Positions 9,171 to 19,267 of a stretch of DNA of 64,000 nt are shown piece by piece. Under the pieces are notes generated by a model. The model did not search any database and had not been told where the DNA came from. It saw only the letters and a program-made list of their open reading frames with translations. Source of the stretch: Vibrio tapetis subsp. tapetis (GTDB lineage Bacteria; Pseudomonadota; Gammaproteobacteria; Enterobacterales; Vibrionaceae); assembly GCF_900233005.1 (NCBI RefSeq), contig NZ_LT960611.1:2790001-2854000 (forward strand), in the 5' to 3' direction. The position numbers were made by a program, and so were the translations under genes. The first letter of the stretch is position 1. Each line of letters opens with the position of its first letter.

Positions 9171-10797
9171 GGGTGGCCTCCGTTTTTAATAATCGTTCGA
9201 TGATGACAAAACTCAATACGCTCACAATTAAAAGACTCAAAGAAACGGCTGCCGCCGCATCCATTTGGTAACTGCCTAGCATTTGAAAAAGATACAAGGG
9301 CAAGGTTCTAAACTCTTGGCCACCAAATAATGCGATGGCACTGAGATCCCCTATTGATAACATAAAGCTGATCGCAAGCGCATGAGCAATCGGCTTACGT
9401 AAGGCTCGCCATTCCATCAATTTCAAATGGTGCCAGCCCGTCACACCCAAGCTTGCGGTTAAGTACTGATATTGTTGCACCAATTGAAACATCGGCTGAG
9501 CGAGTGTTTTAATCACGTACGGCAAGGCCATCAAACTGTTTACCGCTATCACCACCCAAAATGCGACGCTAAATACATCGGTAATGCTTCGCATCAACAA
9601 AAACAAACCGGTACTCACGACTAAACCGGGCGTAACCAGAATGATCGTACCTATTAGTTCGATTTTGTCGGCTTTGAATGTTTTTCCGGTTAAACGCCAC
9701 ATTCGACTGGTTGCTAAAATCATCGAACCTAACGTCAGGGCGCCAATGCTCGCAAGTATGGCGACTTGCAACGATGCGGCCAGTGCCTGCCAAAAGTGCC
9801 CGTCCAATAACACCGCTAACGCGCTCGGATTGATGCCACTTATCACCACCATCAACAAAGGGGGAATAACCAACAATACCGAGGCCAATATCCAAAACCC
9901 GTCCCATAGCTTCGCTAACTTGCTGTCTCGCCTGAATGCCGACGAGCTTTGTGATGATCCTAAATACGTTGGCTGCGGCTTTGCTAGCTTTTGAATCGCC
10001 AAAGCCAAGAGCCCACACAACAACATTTGCCATATGGCTAATAGAGCGCCAGCTTGAAGATCAAAATCAAACTTAATCGCTTGATATATGGCTAATTCAA
10101 TCGTGGTCGATTTCGGCCCACCGCCCAATGCCATGACGGTCGCAAAACTGGTAAAACACAGCATAAAAACAAGACCACACACGTGTGGCAACTGTTGCTT
10201 TAATCTAGGCCACTCTACCCAACAAAATTTTTGCCAGTGATTCATGCCTAGATGTGCGCATAGTTTGTGTTGCTCGTACGGAATGCCTTCCAATGACTGC
10301 ACTAACAGACGTGTAGCGTAAGGCAAATTAAAGAAAAGGTGCGCCAATAAGATGCCGTTTAATCCATAGATAGAAAAGCCTGGATCGACTCCTAACCACT
10401 TAAACCCACCGACTAATAAGCCACTGTTACCATAAATAGCGAGCAAGCCAAACACCCCAACCAAGACGGGTAACACCAAGGTACTGGCAAACAATTTGAG
10501 TAGCAGGCTTTTGCCAAAAAACTGCCTTTTTGAAATGGCCTGAGCGACAGGTACTGCAAAACCCACACTGAGTAACGTCGACAAAAAGGCTTGGTAGAAA
10601 CTAAATTGAGTCACATGGCGATAGTAAGGGTCGTTCCAGATGTAGCTTGGATCAAGAGAGGGAGCATGCAGTAATAATGCGCTCAAGGCGGCGGTAACAA
10701 AAAAGGCAATGCCAATAGCAGCAATGATGCCCGACTTAGGAACACGTCTGATCACGACAGGTCGCTTATAGTAAGAAGTGAGCTGCGCATTATGCAC
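9157..10797 (-). CDS. thiP: Thiamine ABC transporter permease ThiP
   Basis: A 546-residue inner-membrane permease with about 12 hydrophobic segments, built as two fused binding-protein-dependent permease halves. The EAA-type loops are recognisable (HLGMNHWQKFCWVEWPRLK in the first half; SLGVTGWHHLKLMEWRALRK in the second). These contact ThiQ. The start is GTG at 10797, 60 nt after the thiB stop, with no strong ribosome site; a GTG further in is a weaker alternative. It is the middle gene of thiBPQ under the upstream TPP riboswitch. Confidence 0.93.
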   Translation of the reverse strand: MHNAQLTSYYKRPVVIRRVPKSGIIAAIGIAFFVTAALSALLLHAPSLDPSYIWNDPYYRHVTQFSFYQAFLSTLLSVGFAVPVAQAISKRQFFGKSLLLKLFASTLVLPVLVGVFGLLAIYGNSGLLVGGFKWLGVDPGFSIYGLNGILLAHLFFNLPYATRLLVQSLEGIPYEQHKLCAHLGMNHWQKFCWVEWPRLKQQLPHVCGLVFMLCFTSFATVMALGGGPKSTTIELAIYQAIKFDFDLQAGALLAIWQMLLCGLLALAIQKLAKPQPTYLGSSQSSSAFRRDSKLAKLWDGFWILASVLLVIPPLLMVVISGINPSALAVLLDGHFWQALAASLQVAILASIGALTLGSMILATSRMWRLTGKTFKADKIELIGTIILVTPGLVVSTGLFLLMRSITDVFSVAFWVVIAVNSLMALPYVIKTLAQPMFQLVQQYQYLTASLGVTGWHHLKLMEWRALRKPIAHALAISFMLSIGDLSAIALFGGQEFRTLPLYLFQMLGSYQMDAAAAVSLSLLIVSVLSFVIIERLLKTEATRGNA

Positions 10798-10857
10798 AGC
10801 TCAAACAAGATTAAAAACAGAAATTAACCCAACGAGAATCGGAAACGAATAACGATA

Positions 10858-11850
10858 CTAGTTAGTTAACGCACTTTGCCACTCACGCACCCAGCTTCTA
10901 CGCTGTTTAGCGATCTCTTCGGACGAGAAAGACAACGCTTTACTTGGAACAGAAAGCGCATCATACCCTTTTGGCAGCTCAACATCCGTTGCTGGGTACA
11001 TCCAGTTACCAGTAGGCATGGCAGATTGGAATTCCGAACTTAAGATAAATTGCATAAACTGCTCACTTAACTCCGGGTTTTTGCTGGCTTTTACTTTTGC
11101 AGCCACTTCAACTTGAGTGTAATGACCTTCAGAAAAGCTTGCGGCTGCGTACTTTTCATCTTGCTCTGCAATAATGTGATAAGCAGGAGAAGTTGTGTAA
11201 GACAACACCATGTCAGACTCCCCCTTCAAGAACATGTTATACGCTTCTGACCAACCTTTCGTTACGGTTACCGTTTTCTTTGCTAACTGCTGCCACGCGT
11301 CACTGACGTTTTCGCCATACACGGATTTCATCCATAACATCAGGCCTTGCCCCGGAGTTGAGGTGCGAGGATCTTGATAAATGATATTAAGATCGTCTCG
11401 TTGCTCAACCAGCTCTTTTAAGCTTTTCGGTGGGTTCTTTAGTGTTTCTTTATTGTATACAAAAGCAAAGTAGCCAAAGTCATACGGTACGAAAGTCGTA
11501 TCTTGCCATCCACCAGGAACAATGACAGCTGATGTATCTACGCTGTGCTCAGCTAACAGACCCGTTTTCTTAGCTTCTGCCATTAGGTTATTATCAAGCC
11601 CTAGCAGTACATCCGCTTTACTGTTATTTCCTTCCAAACGTAAACGGTTCAAAATGGTCACGCCATCATCCAAGGCAACCAAGTTAAGAGTACAGTCACA
11701 TTGTGCTTCAAACGCTTTTTTAACCGCCGGACCAGGCCCCCAGTCGGCAGCAAATGAATCGTAAGTATAAACGGTTAGCGTATCGGTATTCGCCATTGCG
11801 AATGGGGAAATCAGTGTAGCTACAGCTACTGACATCAGTGTTTTGTTCAC
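10858..11850 (-). CDS. thiB: Periplasmic thiamine-binding protein ThiB (TbpA)
   Basis: A 330-residue periplasmic binding protein that delivers thiamine and its phosphates to ThiPQ. A signal peptide covers about 1-20 (cleavage after AMA, before NTDTLTVYTYDSF). The motif TVYTYDSFAADWGPGP and the late block MPTGNWMYPATDVELP are typical of ThiB. The start is GTG at 11850, six bases after an AGGAG ribosome site which itself can pair into a hairpin at 11852-11878. The TPP riboswitch lies further upstream. It is the first gene of the operon. Confidence 0.95.
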   Translation of the reverse strand: MNKTLMSVAVATLISPFAMANTDTLTVYTYDSFAADWGPGPAVKKAFEAQCDCTLNLVALDDGVTILNRLRLEGNNSKADVLLGLDNNLMAEAKKTGLLAEHSVDTSAVIVPGGWQDTTFVPYDFGYFAFVYNKETLKNPPKSLKELVEQRDDLNIIYQDPRTSTPGQGLMLWMKSVYGENVSDAWQQLAKKTVTVTKGWSEAYNMFLKGESDMVLSYTTSPAYHIIAEQDEKYAAASFSEGHYTQVEVAAKVKASKNPELSEQFMQFILSSEFQSAMPTGNWMYPATDVELPKGYDALSVPSKALSFSSEEIAKQRRSWVREWQSALTN

Positions 11851-11851
11851 A

Positions 11852-11878
11852 GCTCGCTCCTATCCTTTATGAGTGAGC
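11852..11878 (-). promoter_or_regulatory. Hairpin that can hide the thiB ribosome-binding site
   Basis: In the transcript GCUCACUC can pair with GAGCGAGC (seven of eight bases), leaving an 11-nt loop. The second arm contains the AGGAG Shine-Dalgarno bases just before the GTG start of thiB. It lies directly downstream of the TPP riboswitch, the usual place of an expression platform that sequesters the ribosome site. The pairing is seen in the sequence; switching by TPP is inference. Confidence 0.55.
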
Positions 11879-11904
11879 GGCACAGGGGTTGAGGTGAAAG
11901 GTTC

Positions 11905-11990
11905 AAGCTCAATTCCTACGCCAGCATTATCTGGTTCAGGTATACGGGTATGATTCTCAGCGTCGGCAACATGCCTCAGCACCCCGAGAG
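11905..11990 (-). promoter_or_regulatory. TPP riboswitch (THI element) upstream of thiBPQ
   Basis: Read on the minus strand, the conserved core is clear: CGGGGTGCTGAGG at the 5' side, GCTGAGA followed by a variable arm, then ACCTGAACCAGATAATGCTG and GCGTAGGAA. These match the pyrimidine-sensing and pyrophosphate-sensing helices of the TPP aptamer in order and spacing. It is about 55 nt upstream of the thiB start, so TPP should repress thiamine uptake. Confidence 0.93.
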
Positions 11991-11995
11991 TTTTG

Positions 11996-12013
11996 GTTTG
12001 ATGAGTATCAAAC
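11996..12013. repeat. Short perfect hairpin just upstream of the TPP aptamer
   Basis: GTTTGAT-GAGT-ATCAAAC has seven-base perfect arms and a four-base loop. It lies between the ubiX stop and the riboswitch. No T-run follows on the minus strand, so it is not an obvious terminator; it could be an operator or the base of the leader fold. Confidence 0.4.
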
Positions 12014-12070
12014 GTTGCAGCATTGTAAACTGTTCTACATCATTGAGCTATATGCATTGCTACTCAATCA

Positions 12071-12697
12071 TTAAGATGGCCTTTGGTCGTAACCCCAACG
12101 TGGTACCATTTTTTGTTCAACACCAAGATGATCTAATATTCTAGCAACCATAAAATCAACTAAGTCATCAATCGACTTCGGTTGATGATAAAAGCCAGGA
12201 GCGGCAGGCATGATGGTGACACCAAGTTGAGACAGTTTATGCATGTTTTCTAGGTGCAACGTCGAAAATGGCGTTTCACGCACCACCAGCAAGAGCTGGC
12301 CCCGTTCTTTCATCACTACATCAGCGGCACGCTCTATCAAATTATCAGACATCCCATGGGCAATGGCAGCAACACTACCAGCACTGCAAGGGCAAACCAC
12401 CATTTGCTTTGGAGCAGCAGAGCCCGAAGCAACCGGTGAAAACCAATCGTCTTTACCACATACCACCAACTTTTCAGGGTCGCAGTGTAGGTGTTCAACT
12501 AACGCTCGTTTAGCTGCGTCAGGACCACTTGGCAGCTTTAAACCGTGTTCTGTTGCCAGTACAACTCGTGCCGCCGATGAAATAAGCAGGAAAACTTGGA
12601 AGTCAGCCGCTAATAAACATTCAAGCAGTCTCAATCCGTAAGGAGCCCCAGAGGCTCCAGTAAATGCCAAGGTGATGGATTTTTGATCGTTGTTCAT
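12071..12697 (-). CDS. ubiX: Flavin prenyltransferase UbiX
   Basis: A 208-residue enzyme that attaches a dimethylallyl unit to FMN to make the prenyl-FMN cofactor used by the UbiD decarboxylase in ubiquinone synthesis. The FMN-binding start [16 protein letters not shown] (about 11-26) and the conserved block [19 protein letters not shown] with [10 protein letters not shown] are typical. The family C-terminal [19 protein letters not shown] block is complete. The start is 9 nt downstream of the mpl stop, so the two form a short operon. The next gene downstream is the riboswitch-controlled thiB, with its own leader. Confidence 0.95.
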   Translation of the reverse strand: MNNDQKSITLAFTGASGAPYGLRLLECLLAADFQVFLLISSAARVVLATEHGLKLPSGPDAAKRALVEHLHCDPEKLVVCGKDDWFSPVASGSAAPKQMVVCPCSAGSVAAIAHGMSDNLIERAADVVMKERGQLLLVVRETPFSTLHLENMHKLSQLGVTIMPAAPGFYHQPKSIDDLVDFMVARILDHLGVEQKMVPRWGYDQRPS

Positions 12698-12706
12698 GAT
12701 TGCCTC

Positions 12707-14062
12707 TTACTTTCTTGCTAAGCCATCCAATAGCTTCTGATGAATGCCGCCAAAGCCACCATTACTCATAACAAGAATCTGATCGTCTGGTTGTGCATCT
12801 GCAATGATTTGAGCAACAAAGGTATCCATGTTTGGGTTTGTATATGCAGGGGAAGAACACTGTGTCGCGATCTCTTCAACTGACCATGTGATATTGTCTG
12901 GTTGAAAAAGATAAACGTTGTCAGCAACATCGAGTGAAGCCGCCAGCGTATCTTTGTGAACCCCCAATTTCATGGTGCTCGAACGAGGCTCTAACACCGC
13001 TAAAATACGCTTATCGCCGACTTTATCACGTAGACCTTGCAAGGTAAGTTCAATTGCGGTTGGGTGATGGGCAAAGTCATCATAAACCGTCACACCATTC
13101 ACTTTACCTTTTCGCTCTAAACGTCGCTTAGTATTGATGAATTTGGCTAATGCTTCACAGGCTAAGTCTGGTGTTACTCCCACATGACGGGCAGCAGCAA
13201 TCGCCATCAAAGCATTATTCACGTTATGTTCGCCGACTAAATCCCATTGAACACGGCCTACTCTCTCATTTTTGAATATTACATCGAAGTCGCTGCCATC
13301 TTTTTTGTGCTTACTAACTTGCCACTCACCTTGTTCGCCACTGAATTCCGTTTCGCTCCAACATCCACGCTGTAAAACATCGTCAATCGCTTTGTCTTGT
13401 TTAGGAGCGAAGATTCGCCCGTTACCCGGCACTGTTCGCACTAAGTGGTGAAATTGGCGCTTAATCGCTTCAAGATCGTTAAAGATGTCTGCATGATCAA
13501 ACTCCAGGTTGTTCATCACTAGCGTTCTTGGGTGGTAATGAACGAACTTAGAACGCTTATCAAAAAAAGCACTGTCGTATTCGTCCGCTTCTACCACAAA
13601 GAACATACTTTCACCGAGTCGAGCTGACAGGCCAAAGTTCCCCAAAACACCGCCAACTAGAAAACCGGGTTGATAACCACAGTCTTCTAGAATCCATGTC
13701 AGCATACTTGCAGTCGTCGTTTTACCGTGTGTTCCTGAAACAGCTAACACCCAGCGATCGTGTAAAAGGAATTCTTGTAACCATTGCGGGCCTGAAATGT
13801 ACTTTAGGTTGTGATTTAACACGTATTCAACGCATTCATTGCCGCGACTCATTGCGTTACCAATCACCACTAGGTCTGGCTTTGTCTCTAATTGAGCGCT
13901 GTCATAACCTTGAATTATTTCGATGCCTTGCGATTCCAGCAAAGTACTCATAGGAGGGTAAACGTTTGCGTCACTTCCTGTTACTTTATGGCCAAGTTGT
14001 CTTGCTAAGATAGCGGCACCGCCCATAAATGTGCCGCAAATGCCAAGAATGTGTATATGCAT
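12707..14062 (-). CDS. mpl: Murein tripeptide ligase Mpl
   Basis: A 451-residue Mur-type ligase that joins UDP-N-acetylmuramate to recycled L-Ala-gamma-D-Glu-meso-DAP, feeding peptidoglycan recycling back into synthesis. The N-terminal nucleotide fold begins MHIHILGICGTFMGG. The ATP loop SGTHGKTTTASM starts at residue 109. VYDDFAHHPTAIELTL and VLEPRSSTMKLGVHK are the conserved C-terminal blocks. It is divergent from fbp, as in E. coli, which supports orthology. ubiX follows at 9 nt. Confidence 0.96.
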   Translation of the reverse strand: MHIHILGICGTFMGGAAILARQLGHKVTGSDANVYPPMSTLLESQGIEIIQGYDSAQLETKPDLVVIGNAMSRGNECVEYVLNHNLKYISGPQWLQEFLLHDRWVLAVSGTHGKTTTASMLTWILEDCGYQPGFLVGGVLGNFGLSARLGESMFFVVEADEYDSAFFDKRSKFVHYHPRTLVMNNLEFDHADIFNDLEAIKRQFHHLVRTVPGNGRIFAPKQDKAIDDVLQRGCWSETEFSGEQGEWQVSKHKKDGSDFDVIFKNERVGRVQWDLVGEHNVNNALMAIAAARHVGVTPDLACEALAKFINTKRRLERKGKVNGVTVYDDFAHHPTAIELTLQGLRDKVGDKRILAVLEPRSSTMKLGVHKDTLAASLDVADNVYLFQPDNITWSVEEIATQCSSPAYTNPNMDTFVAQIIADAQPDDQILVMSNGGFGGIHQKLLDGLARK

Positions 14063-14391
14063 ATTGGAGTCCTAACTGCTCGTTATGTGATTACTATTAG
14101 AATGCTTAACCACTGATAATGCTGCTTTAGCGTACGGTCATTTTGCCGTAAATAAATAAAAAAACGAGTGAATAAATTCATTAACAAACGAGTTACTTCA
14201 TTACCATAATAAAGATCAAACTTATACAATATGAAGTGTGGCGAATAATACCCACAAAGAGGTGTCATCGTCTTAGTTTCGCTGATTTAACACTTGTCTA
14301 TTTACCCTACCAACTATGATTATGTTGGTACCTCCCTAAATGGACAAGCCACACCATTATTTGCTCAATCATCTGAGATAAAGGATATAAG
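14063..14391. other. 329-bp AT-rich region between divergent mpl and fbp
   Basis: I see no gene here. On the plus strand TATGAT (14315-14320) is a reasonable fbp -10 box, with TTGTCT only 15 bp upstream as a poorly spaced -35. That -10 box lies in the loop of an inverted repeat (14308-14330). The rest is AT-rich with no clear structured RNA. Confidence 0.45.
14308..14330. repeat. Inverted repeat enclosing the candidate fbp -10 box
   Basis: TACCAAC and GTTGGTA are perfect seven-base arms around TATGATTAT. The loop contains the TATGAT hexamer proposed as the fbp -10 element, so a protein binding the arms could control the promoter. It does not match the Cra consensus. Confidence 0.45.
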
Positions 14392-15411
14392 ATGTCTGAT
14401 ATGCGTACCTTAGGTGAATTCATCGTAGAAAAACAGCATGACTTCCCCCATGCTAGCGGTGAACTCTCCTCTTTACTAGGCTCTATCAAACTTGCTGCAA
14501 AAATTGTTAACCGTGAGATCAATAAAGCCGGCCTAGTTGATATTACTGGCTCTGTCGGCACAGATAACGTTCAAGGTGAAGAGCAACAAAAACTCGATCT
14601 TTACGCAAACGAAAAATTCAAAGCTGCACTGGAAGCTCGCGATCAAGTTTGCGGTGTTGCCAGTGAAGAAGAAGATGAAGCGGTTGCATTCAATAAAGAG
14701 CTAAACAAAAACGCAAAATACGTCGTTTTGATGGACCCGCTAGATGGTTCCTCGAACATTGACGTAAACGTTTCCGTCGGTACTATTTTCTCTATCTACC
14801 GCCGTGTTTCCGAAAAAGGCACGACACCAACGCAAGAAGATTTTCTACAGCCTGGCAATAAGCAAGTTGCAGCCGGTTATGTGGTTTATGGTTCATCTAC
14901 CATGTTGGTCTACACAACAGGCAAAGGCGTTCATGCCTTTACCTATGACCCATCACTTGGTGTTTTCTGTTTGTCTCATGAAGCACTAACGACACCGGAA
15001 GATGGCTTCATCTATTCCATCAATGAAGGGAACTATATCCGATTCCCAACCGGTATAAAAAAATACATCAAGTACTGCCAAGAAAGTGTTCCAGAAAAAG
15101 GCCGTCCTTATACTTCTCGTTATATTGGCTCGTTGGTTTCTGATTTCCATCGTAACTTACTTAAGGGCGGTATTTACCTATACCCGAGTACGGAAGCCCA
15201 CCCTAATGGCAAGCTTCGTCTGTTATATGAATGCAACCCTATGGCAATGCTGATTGAGCAGGCTGGTGGCAGCGCCTCTGATGGTGAGCAGCGGATTCTA
15301 GACATCAAGCCGACCGAGTTACATCAACGCGTGCCTTTCTTCTGTGGTTCAAAGAACATGGTTAAAAAGGTAGAGTCTTTTATGGAGTTCTACCATAACG
15401 ACAACTTGTAA
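14392..15411 (+). CDS. fbp: Class I fructose-1,6-bisphosphatase
   Basis: A 339-residue gluconeogenic enzyme that hydrolyses fructose-1,6-bisphosphate to fructose-6-phosphate (E. coli Fbp has 332). The metal-binding block [19 protein letters not shown] lies at about 117-135, preceded by [26 protein letters not shown] and [16 protein letters not shown] complete the active site. ATG at 14392 follows AAAGGA at good spacing; an ATG three codons later (MRTLGEF) is also possible and would match the E. coli N-terminus. A strong terminator follows. Confidence 0.97.
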   Translation: MSDMRTLGEFIVEKQHDFPHASGELSSLLGSIKLAAKIVNREINKAGLVDITGSVGTDNVQGEEQQKLDLYANEKFKAALEARDQVCGVASEEEDEAVAFNKELNKNAKYVVLMDPLDGSSNIDVNVSVGTIFSIYRRVSEKGTTPTQEDFLQPGNKQVAAGYVVYGSSTMLVYTTGKGVHAFTYDPSLGVFCLSHEALTTPEDGFIYSINEGNYIRFPTGIKKYIKYCQESVPEKGRPYTSRYIGSLVSDFHRNLLKGGIYLYPSTEAHPNGKLRLLYECNPMAMLIEQAGGSASDGEQRILDIKPTELHQRVPFFCGSKNMVKKVESFMEFYHNDNL

Positions 15412-15431
15412 TTTGTTTTAACTCGAGTAAA

Positions 15432-15470
15432 AACAATAAAGCCCTCACTTCATAGGAGGGCTTTATTGTT
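15432..15470. terminator. Bidirectional terminator between fbp and tamB
   Basis: AACAATAAAGCCCTC and GAGGGCTTTATTGTT form a perfect 15-bp stem with a 9-nt loop. The A/T-rich lower stem works for either strand, suiting the convergent fbp and tamB genes. Confidence 0.88.
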
Positions 15471-15490
15471 AATCGTGTAGAACCGCCACC

Positions 15491-18400
15491 CTAATCAAAT
15501 TCAAATTGATACAGCAGATCGACCGCACTCGTTACTCCGGATACCGCTTCAACATACAAATCCGTCATCAAACGGTATCGAACGGTAAACTCACCTAGAG
15601 AGTTAAATATACCCATGCCATATTTAACCTGCAGCCCGGGTAAAATATAACCACTCACCGTAACTTTTGAATCATCACCAGAGCCTGCGGTATCAAGCTG
15701 TAAATCTTGCACACCAAACGCTTGGCCAATCTCTCCAACCACTTTACCGCTCTTGGCAAGACTCAAGCCAATCAGTGTCGTGGTCATCATATTGCCCCCC
15801 ATTTCTGCATCAATATCCTGGCCTCTTAGCAGATACGAAAGTGCATTTGCCTGCTGCATCGAGGGATCAGAAAAGATCGTAACCGTCGGTTCCGTCGCGG
15901 AACCAGTTACTCTAATACCAGCCGTCACTCCATCTCGGGTGTTTTCAGGATTACGTATTGCTTCAATCGATACGTAGGGTTGATCTACAGGACCATTCAT
16001 TAAGATCTTACCTTGCTTAATTTGCAAGTCTTGACCAAACGATCGGTAAGTACCATCAATGAGGTTAACCTCACCAACTATATATGGACTGTTGTCTTTC
16101 TGGGAGACTTTCAGTTTCCCCTTCAATCCACTCTCCAAACCGAACGCTTTCAATTCAAAATCGTCACCGATAGAGATATTAATGTTAGTCACAATGTTCA
16201 TTGGTATTGCGCTATCGCCTTTTACTTCCTCAAAGTTTTCATCTAGTAATACTTCGTCAGAAGAGACACCAATAGCAGCCTCTGGTAATTCTTGAATATC
16301 GATACGGCCCCATGGAAGCCCTATATCACCATCTATTCGCACTTCTTCTGGTGTCGCCGTAACCATCATGTCCGGTTTCACTTTAATCTGAACCATGGGA
16401 GGTAAATTGACATTCAGCTCTTCAGCAAAGATGCGGACATTGCTCTTCCAAGCCGATAAATCTGCCCAATCACCGTCACCAGTGATATCCAAAACACCAT
16501 CAGGCGTGGCTAAATTGGCATTCAATGTCGCGCCATAACCGTTAATCGCTAACACTAACGTCCCTAAGTCGACATTAACTGGGGTAACTTCTCCTTTTGC
16601 CACCAAGTCATCAATCGTAAAATCACCGTATAACTCAGGATGCAATACTGGTCCGCTAAAACGCAGATCAGAATGAATATTGGCACTTACTTCACTGAAC
16701 TCACCTAATAGTGGTTTAATCGTATTAAGGTTAATTTCGCTTATTTTCAAATGGCCATCGATACTTCTGTCGTCAGCCAGTACCTTGTCTATTGATGCTT
16801 GTCCTTGAATTTCACCGTTATCGGTTAAATCAAACAGCCATTGAGTAAACAATTGATTGTTTTTAAGCTCAGCTTGTAAGGCTATTTTTTCCCAACCTAA
16901 GGTAATTGGGTTTTCCAACTTCTGAATCACCTGGCCTTTGGGCAGATCAATCGTAGCCTTCACTTCCGGCTTCTCATCTGGAGACCATTTAGCCCACACC
17001 TGCCCATCGAGGCTGCCGGTAAGATCTGTATTCTTCGGTAAGAACATTTTGATCTGTTCAAAATTAAAGGCGGACAGAACCAAATTTACCTCTCCGCTCT
17101 CTCCAGCTTGGATGTTTTCGGTTAAACAAATCTTAGAATCGTCTTGTTGCCAACAGTGAGCATCGACATTCGCTATACTGTTTTTTCCATCAAACGTAAT
17201 CGAGGTTGAATGGTCTAACTGCCAGGTTCCTTGCTCAGATGTTAGCTTTGCCCGCTCCAATGCACCAGACCAAAGTAAGTGTGGTTCTTGCTGTAAAGCG
17301 CCGGCTACTTTCACGCTCGCTGACACAATATCGGATAAAACATCTAGAGTTAGCTGATGATTTTTTTCATCCCCGTTAAAGATCAAGTCAACCGAGTCGA
17401 TCATTTGATCTTGATAAGAAATATTCTTCGCGGCTAAGGTAACGTCTCCTTTGGGCACGGGTAATGGCTGAACTTGACCTTCTAGCGTCAGGCTCTCCAA
17501 ACTTGCTTCTTGATTCCAATGAGTATCATTAATCGCAACATTGACGTTAATATCAGGCTGCTCTAGTTCACCTCTGACCTGAATATTACCCAACATGTTC
17601 CCGCTCAGTTCAGGAACCGATTTAGCAAAATCAGGAAAGTTTAAATCAAGATCAAGCTTCCATGTTTTATCTAACTGGCCAGAAGCAAAAATGGTGTTAG
17701 GGCCATGAGCAATGCTGAGACTTTCCGTCACAAGCTTAATGTCGCCTTTACCGGCAAGGTCTTGCGCTTGTACGTCGCCATTGACCAATAAAGGATAGCC
17801 CCTTAAGTCTCCTTGAAGAGCCAATAAAGGTAGCTCTATATACCAGCCACCTTGCGGCGTTAAGTGCCCATGAGTGGTGATATTTCCGCTAACAGCGCCT
17901 TGCAGTTCCGGCCATTGCAAGCCTGGCTGTATATTCTCTAAGCCAATATTGGCCTTCCAGCTCACCTGCTCAGCCCAGCGAGCGCTTGCTTCCCCTATAA
18001 TTTTCCCGCCAAGCGCTCCTAACTTAAGCAACTTAAGATCAATGTATTCCAAGCTACCAGTACCCGATAATTGTAGATCTAAATCAGGGATCTTAGCACC
18101 TTGAGCCGCTAATCTTGTATCAAGATCATAGCCAGACAATGAACCATTTAATGCCAGAGATTCAATCTGAGCTTGATAGTCAGATTTACCCTTTAGTGGC
18201 CACTGGAGCTTGCCTTTTGTCAGCTTAGCATCAAAAGGTAAATCAGAATTAAGTGGCTCAAGGTTCCCTTTGAGTAACGCACCGACTACCCCAGCAAAGC
18301 GTGCATCCAGATCCAGTTTCTCAACACTGCCAGTCGCCGATAAAGCAAGAGTTTGACCATTTAAGTCTCCTTCTTTTAACTCAACATTTAATTGAACATC

Positions 18401-19267
18401 CAGCGGATAACCCGCCTGTAAATCGATCTCTCCTTTTAAGCTCGCGTCAATTTCAGGCATGTCTAATAACACTGAACGAATGGAGACATGATGATCGGCC
18501 GCCTTTGCAGACAACCCTAAGTGATTGACCTTTACAGGACTCTCACCTTGCAAAATGAAGCGTTCAACGTCTATTTGCTCAATATCAACATCCAATGGTA
18601 TCCATACTTCAGGGAGTTCAATGTTAGTCGGCTCAGACGATGAAGATGTCGCAACGTTAATGGTGTCTTGATTGACTTGCTCAGCATCGGCTTCATTTGA
18701 AGTTGGTAAACTGAGCGCTATATCCTGCCAAAGCGTTTTACCTAAAGTAAGGTAGCGTGATTCCATCGCTACGGAGCTAGAAAAATGTTTCCACTCAACC
18801 TTTGTGCCCAAAATATCTAAATCAATATCGTTTAATGAAATAGATTTTATCGCGACAGGTAACGGTAAACTTACTTCCGTAACTGGTGGGGTTTCTTCCG
18901 CGGCAGTATCACTTTCTGCAGTCCCAGTCAGTGCAAATTTAAGCCCTGACACACGCAATTGATCGACGCATACAGAAGGAGTAAGCAAACAATGCGCGTC
19001 TAGATTTAATTCAATCTGCTCGGCAGCTAAATCAATAAACAACTCAGGGTCAACAAAGGCAACATCCGACAACTGAAAACCGGTCATTAACGCACCCTCG
19101 GCTTCCGTTACCGTTAACTGCGGCAATGCCTTTCCAGCGCCCCACAACGCCAATTTGAGCCCGGTATTGGTAAACAGTAACCCGCCAAGTATCAATAAGA
19201 TGATGAGGATTAGGGTTGGTACTGTTAACGCCAACCGAACCAACCATTTAGCCACACTTTTCCTCAT
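15491..19267 (-). CDS. tamB: Translocation and assembly module protein TamB
   Basis: A 1258-residue AsmA-like bridge protein (the E. coli protein has 1259). It is anchored in the inner membrane by residues about 9-33 and spans the periplasm as a long beta-strand-rich groove; it works with TamA and has been linked to phospholipid transport to the outer membrane. The body is made of repeated beta segments (for example QVRGELEQPDINVNVAIND). The C-terminal DUF490/TamB domain (about 930-1258) ends with LQVKYGMGIFNSLGEFTVRY and a final aromatic YQFEFD. It overlaps tamA by four bases (ATGA), so translation is coupled. A terminator shared with fbp follows. Confidence 0.95.
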   Translation of the reverse strand: MRKSVAKWLVRLALTVPTLILIILLILGGLLFTNTGLKLALWGAGKALPQLTVTEAEGALMTGFQLSDVAFVDPELFIDLAAEQIELNLDAHCLLTPSVCVDQLRVSGLKFALTGTAESDTAAEETPPVTEVSLPLPVAIKSISLNDIDLDILGTKVEWKHFSSSVAMESRYLTLGKTLWQDIALSLPTSNEADAEQVNQDTINVATSSSSEPTNIELPEVWIPLDVDIEQIDVERFILQGESPVKVNHLGLSAKAADHHVSIRSVLLDMPEIDASLKGEIDLQAGYPLDVQLNVELKEGDLNGQTLALSATGSVEKLDLDARFAGVVGALLKGNLEPLNSDLPFDAKLTKGKLQWPLKGKSDYQAQIESLALNGSLSGYDLDTRLAAQGAKIPDLDLQLSGTGSLEYIDLKLLKLGALGGKIIGEASARWAEQVSWKANIGLENIQPGLQWPELQGAVSGNITTHGHLTPQGGWYIELPLLALQGDLRGYPLLVNGDVQAQDLAGKGDIKLVTESLSIAHGPNTIFASGQLDKTWKLDLDLNFPDFAKSVPELSGNMLGNIQVRGELEQPDINVNVAINDTHWNQEASLESLTLEGQVQPLPVPKGDVTLAAKNISYQDQMIDSVDLIFNGDEKNHQLTLDVLSDIVSASVKVAGALQQEPHLLWSGALERAKLTSEQGTWQLDHSTSITFDGKNSIANVDAHCWQQDDSKICLTENIQAGESGEVNLVLSAFNFEQIKMFLPKNTDLTGSLDGQVWAKWSPDEKPEVKATIDLPKGQVIQKLENPITLGWEKIALQAELKNNQLFTQWLFDLTDNGEIQGQASIDKVLADDRSIDGHLKISEINLNTIKPLLGEFSEVSANIHSDLRFSGPVLHPELYGDFTIDDLVAKGEVTPVNVDLGTLVLAINGYGATLNANLATPDGVLDITGDGDWADLSAWKSNVRIFAEELNVNLPPMVQIKVKPDMMVTATPEEVRIDGDIGLPWGRIDIQELPEAAIGVSSDEVLLDENFEEVKGDSAIPMNIVTNINISIGDDFELKAFGLESGLKGKLKVSQKDNSPYIVGEVNLIDGTYRSFGQDLQIKQGKILMNGPVDQPYVSIEAIRNPENTRDGVTAGIRVTGSATEPTVTIFSDPSMQQANALSYLLRGQDIDAEMGGNMMTTTLIGLSLAKSGKVVGEIGQAFGVQDLQLDTAGSGDDSKVTVSGYILPGLQVKYGMGIFNSLGEFTVRYRLMTDLYVEAVSGVTSAVDLLYQFEFD

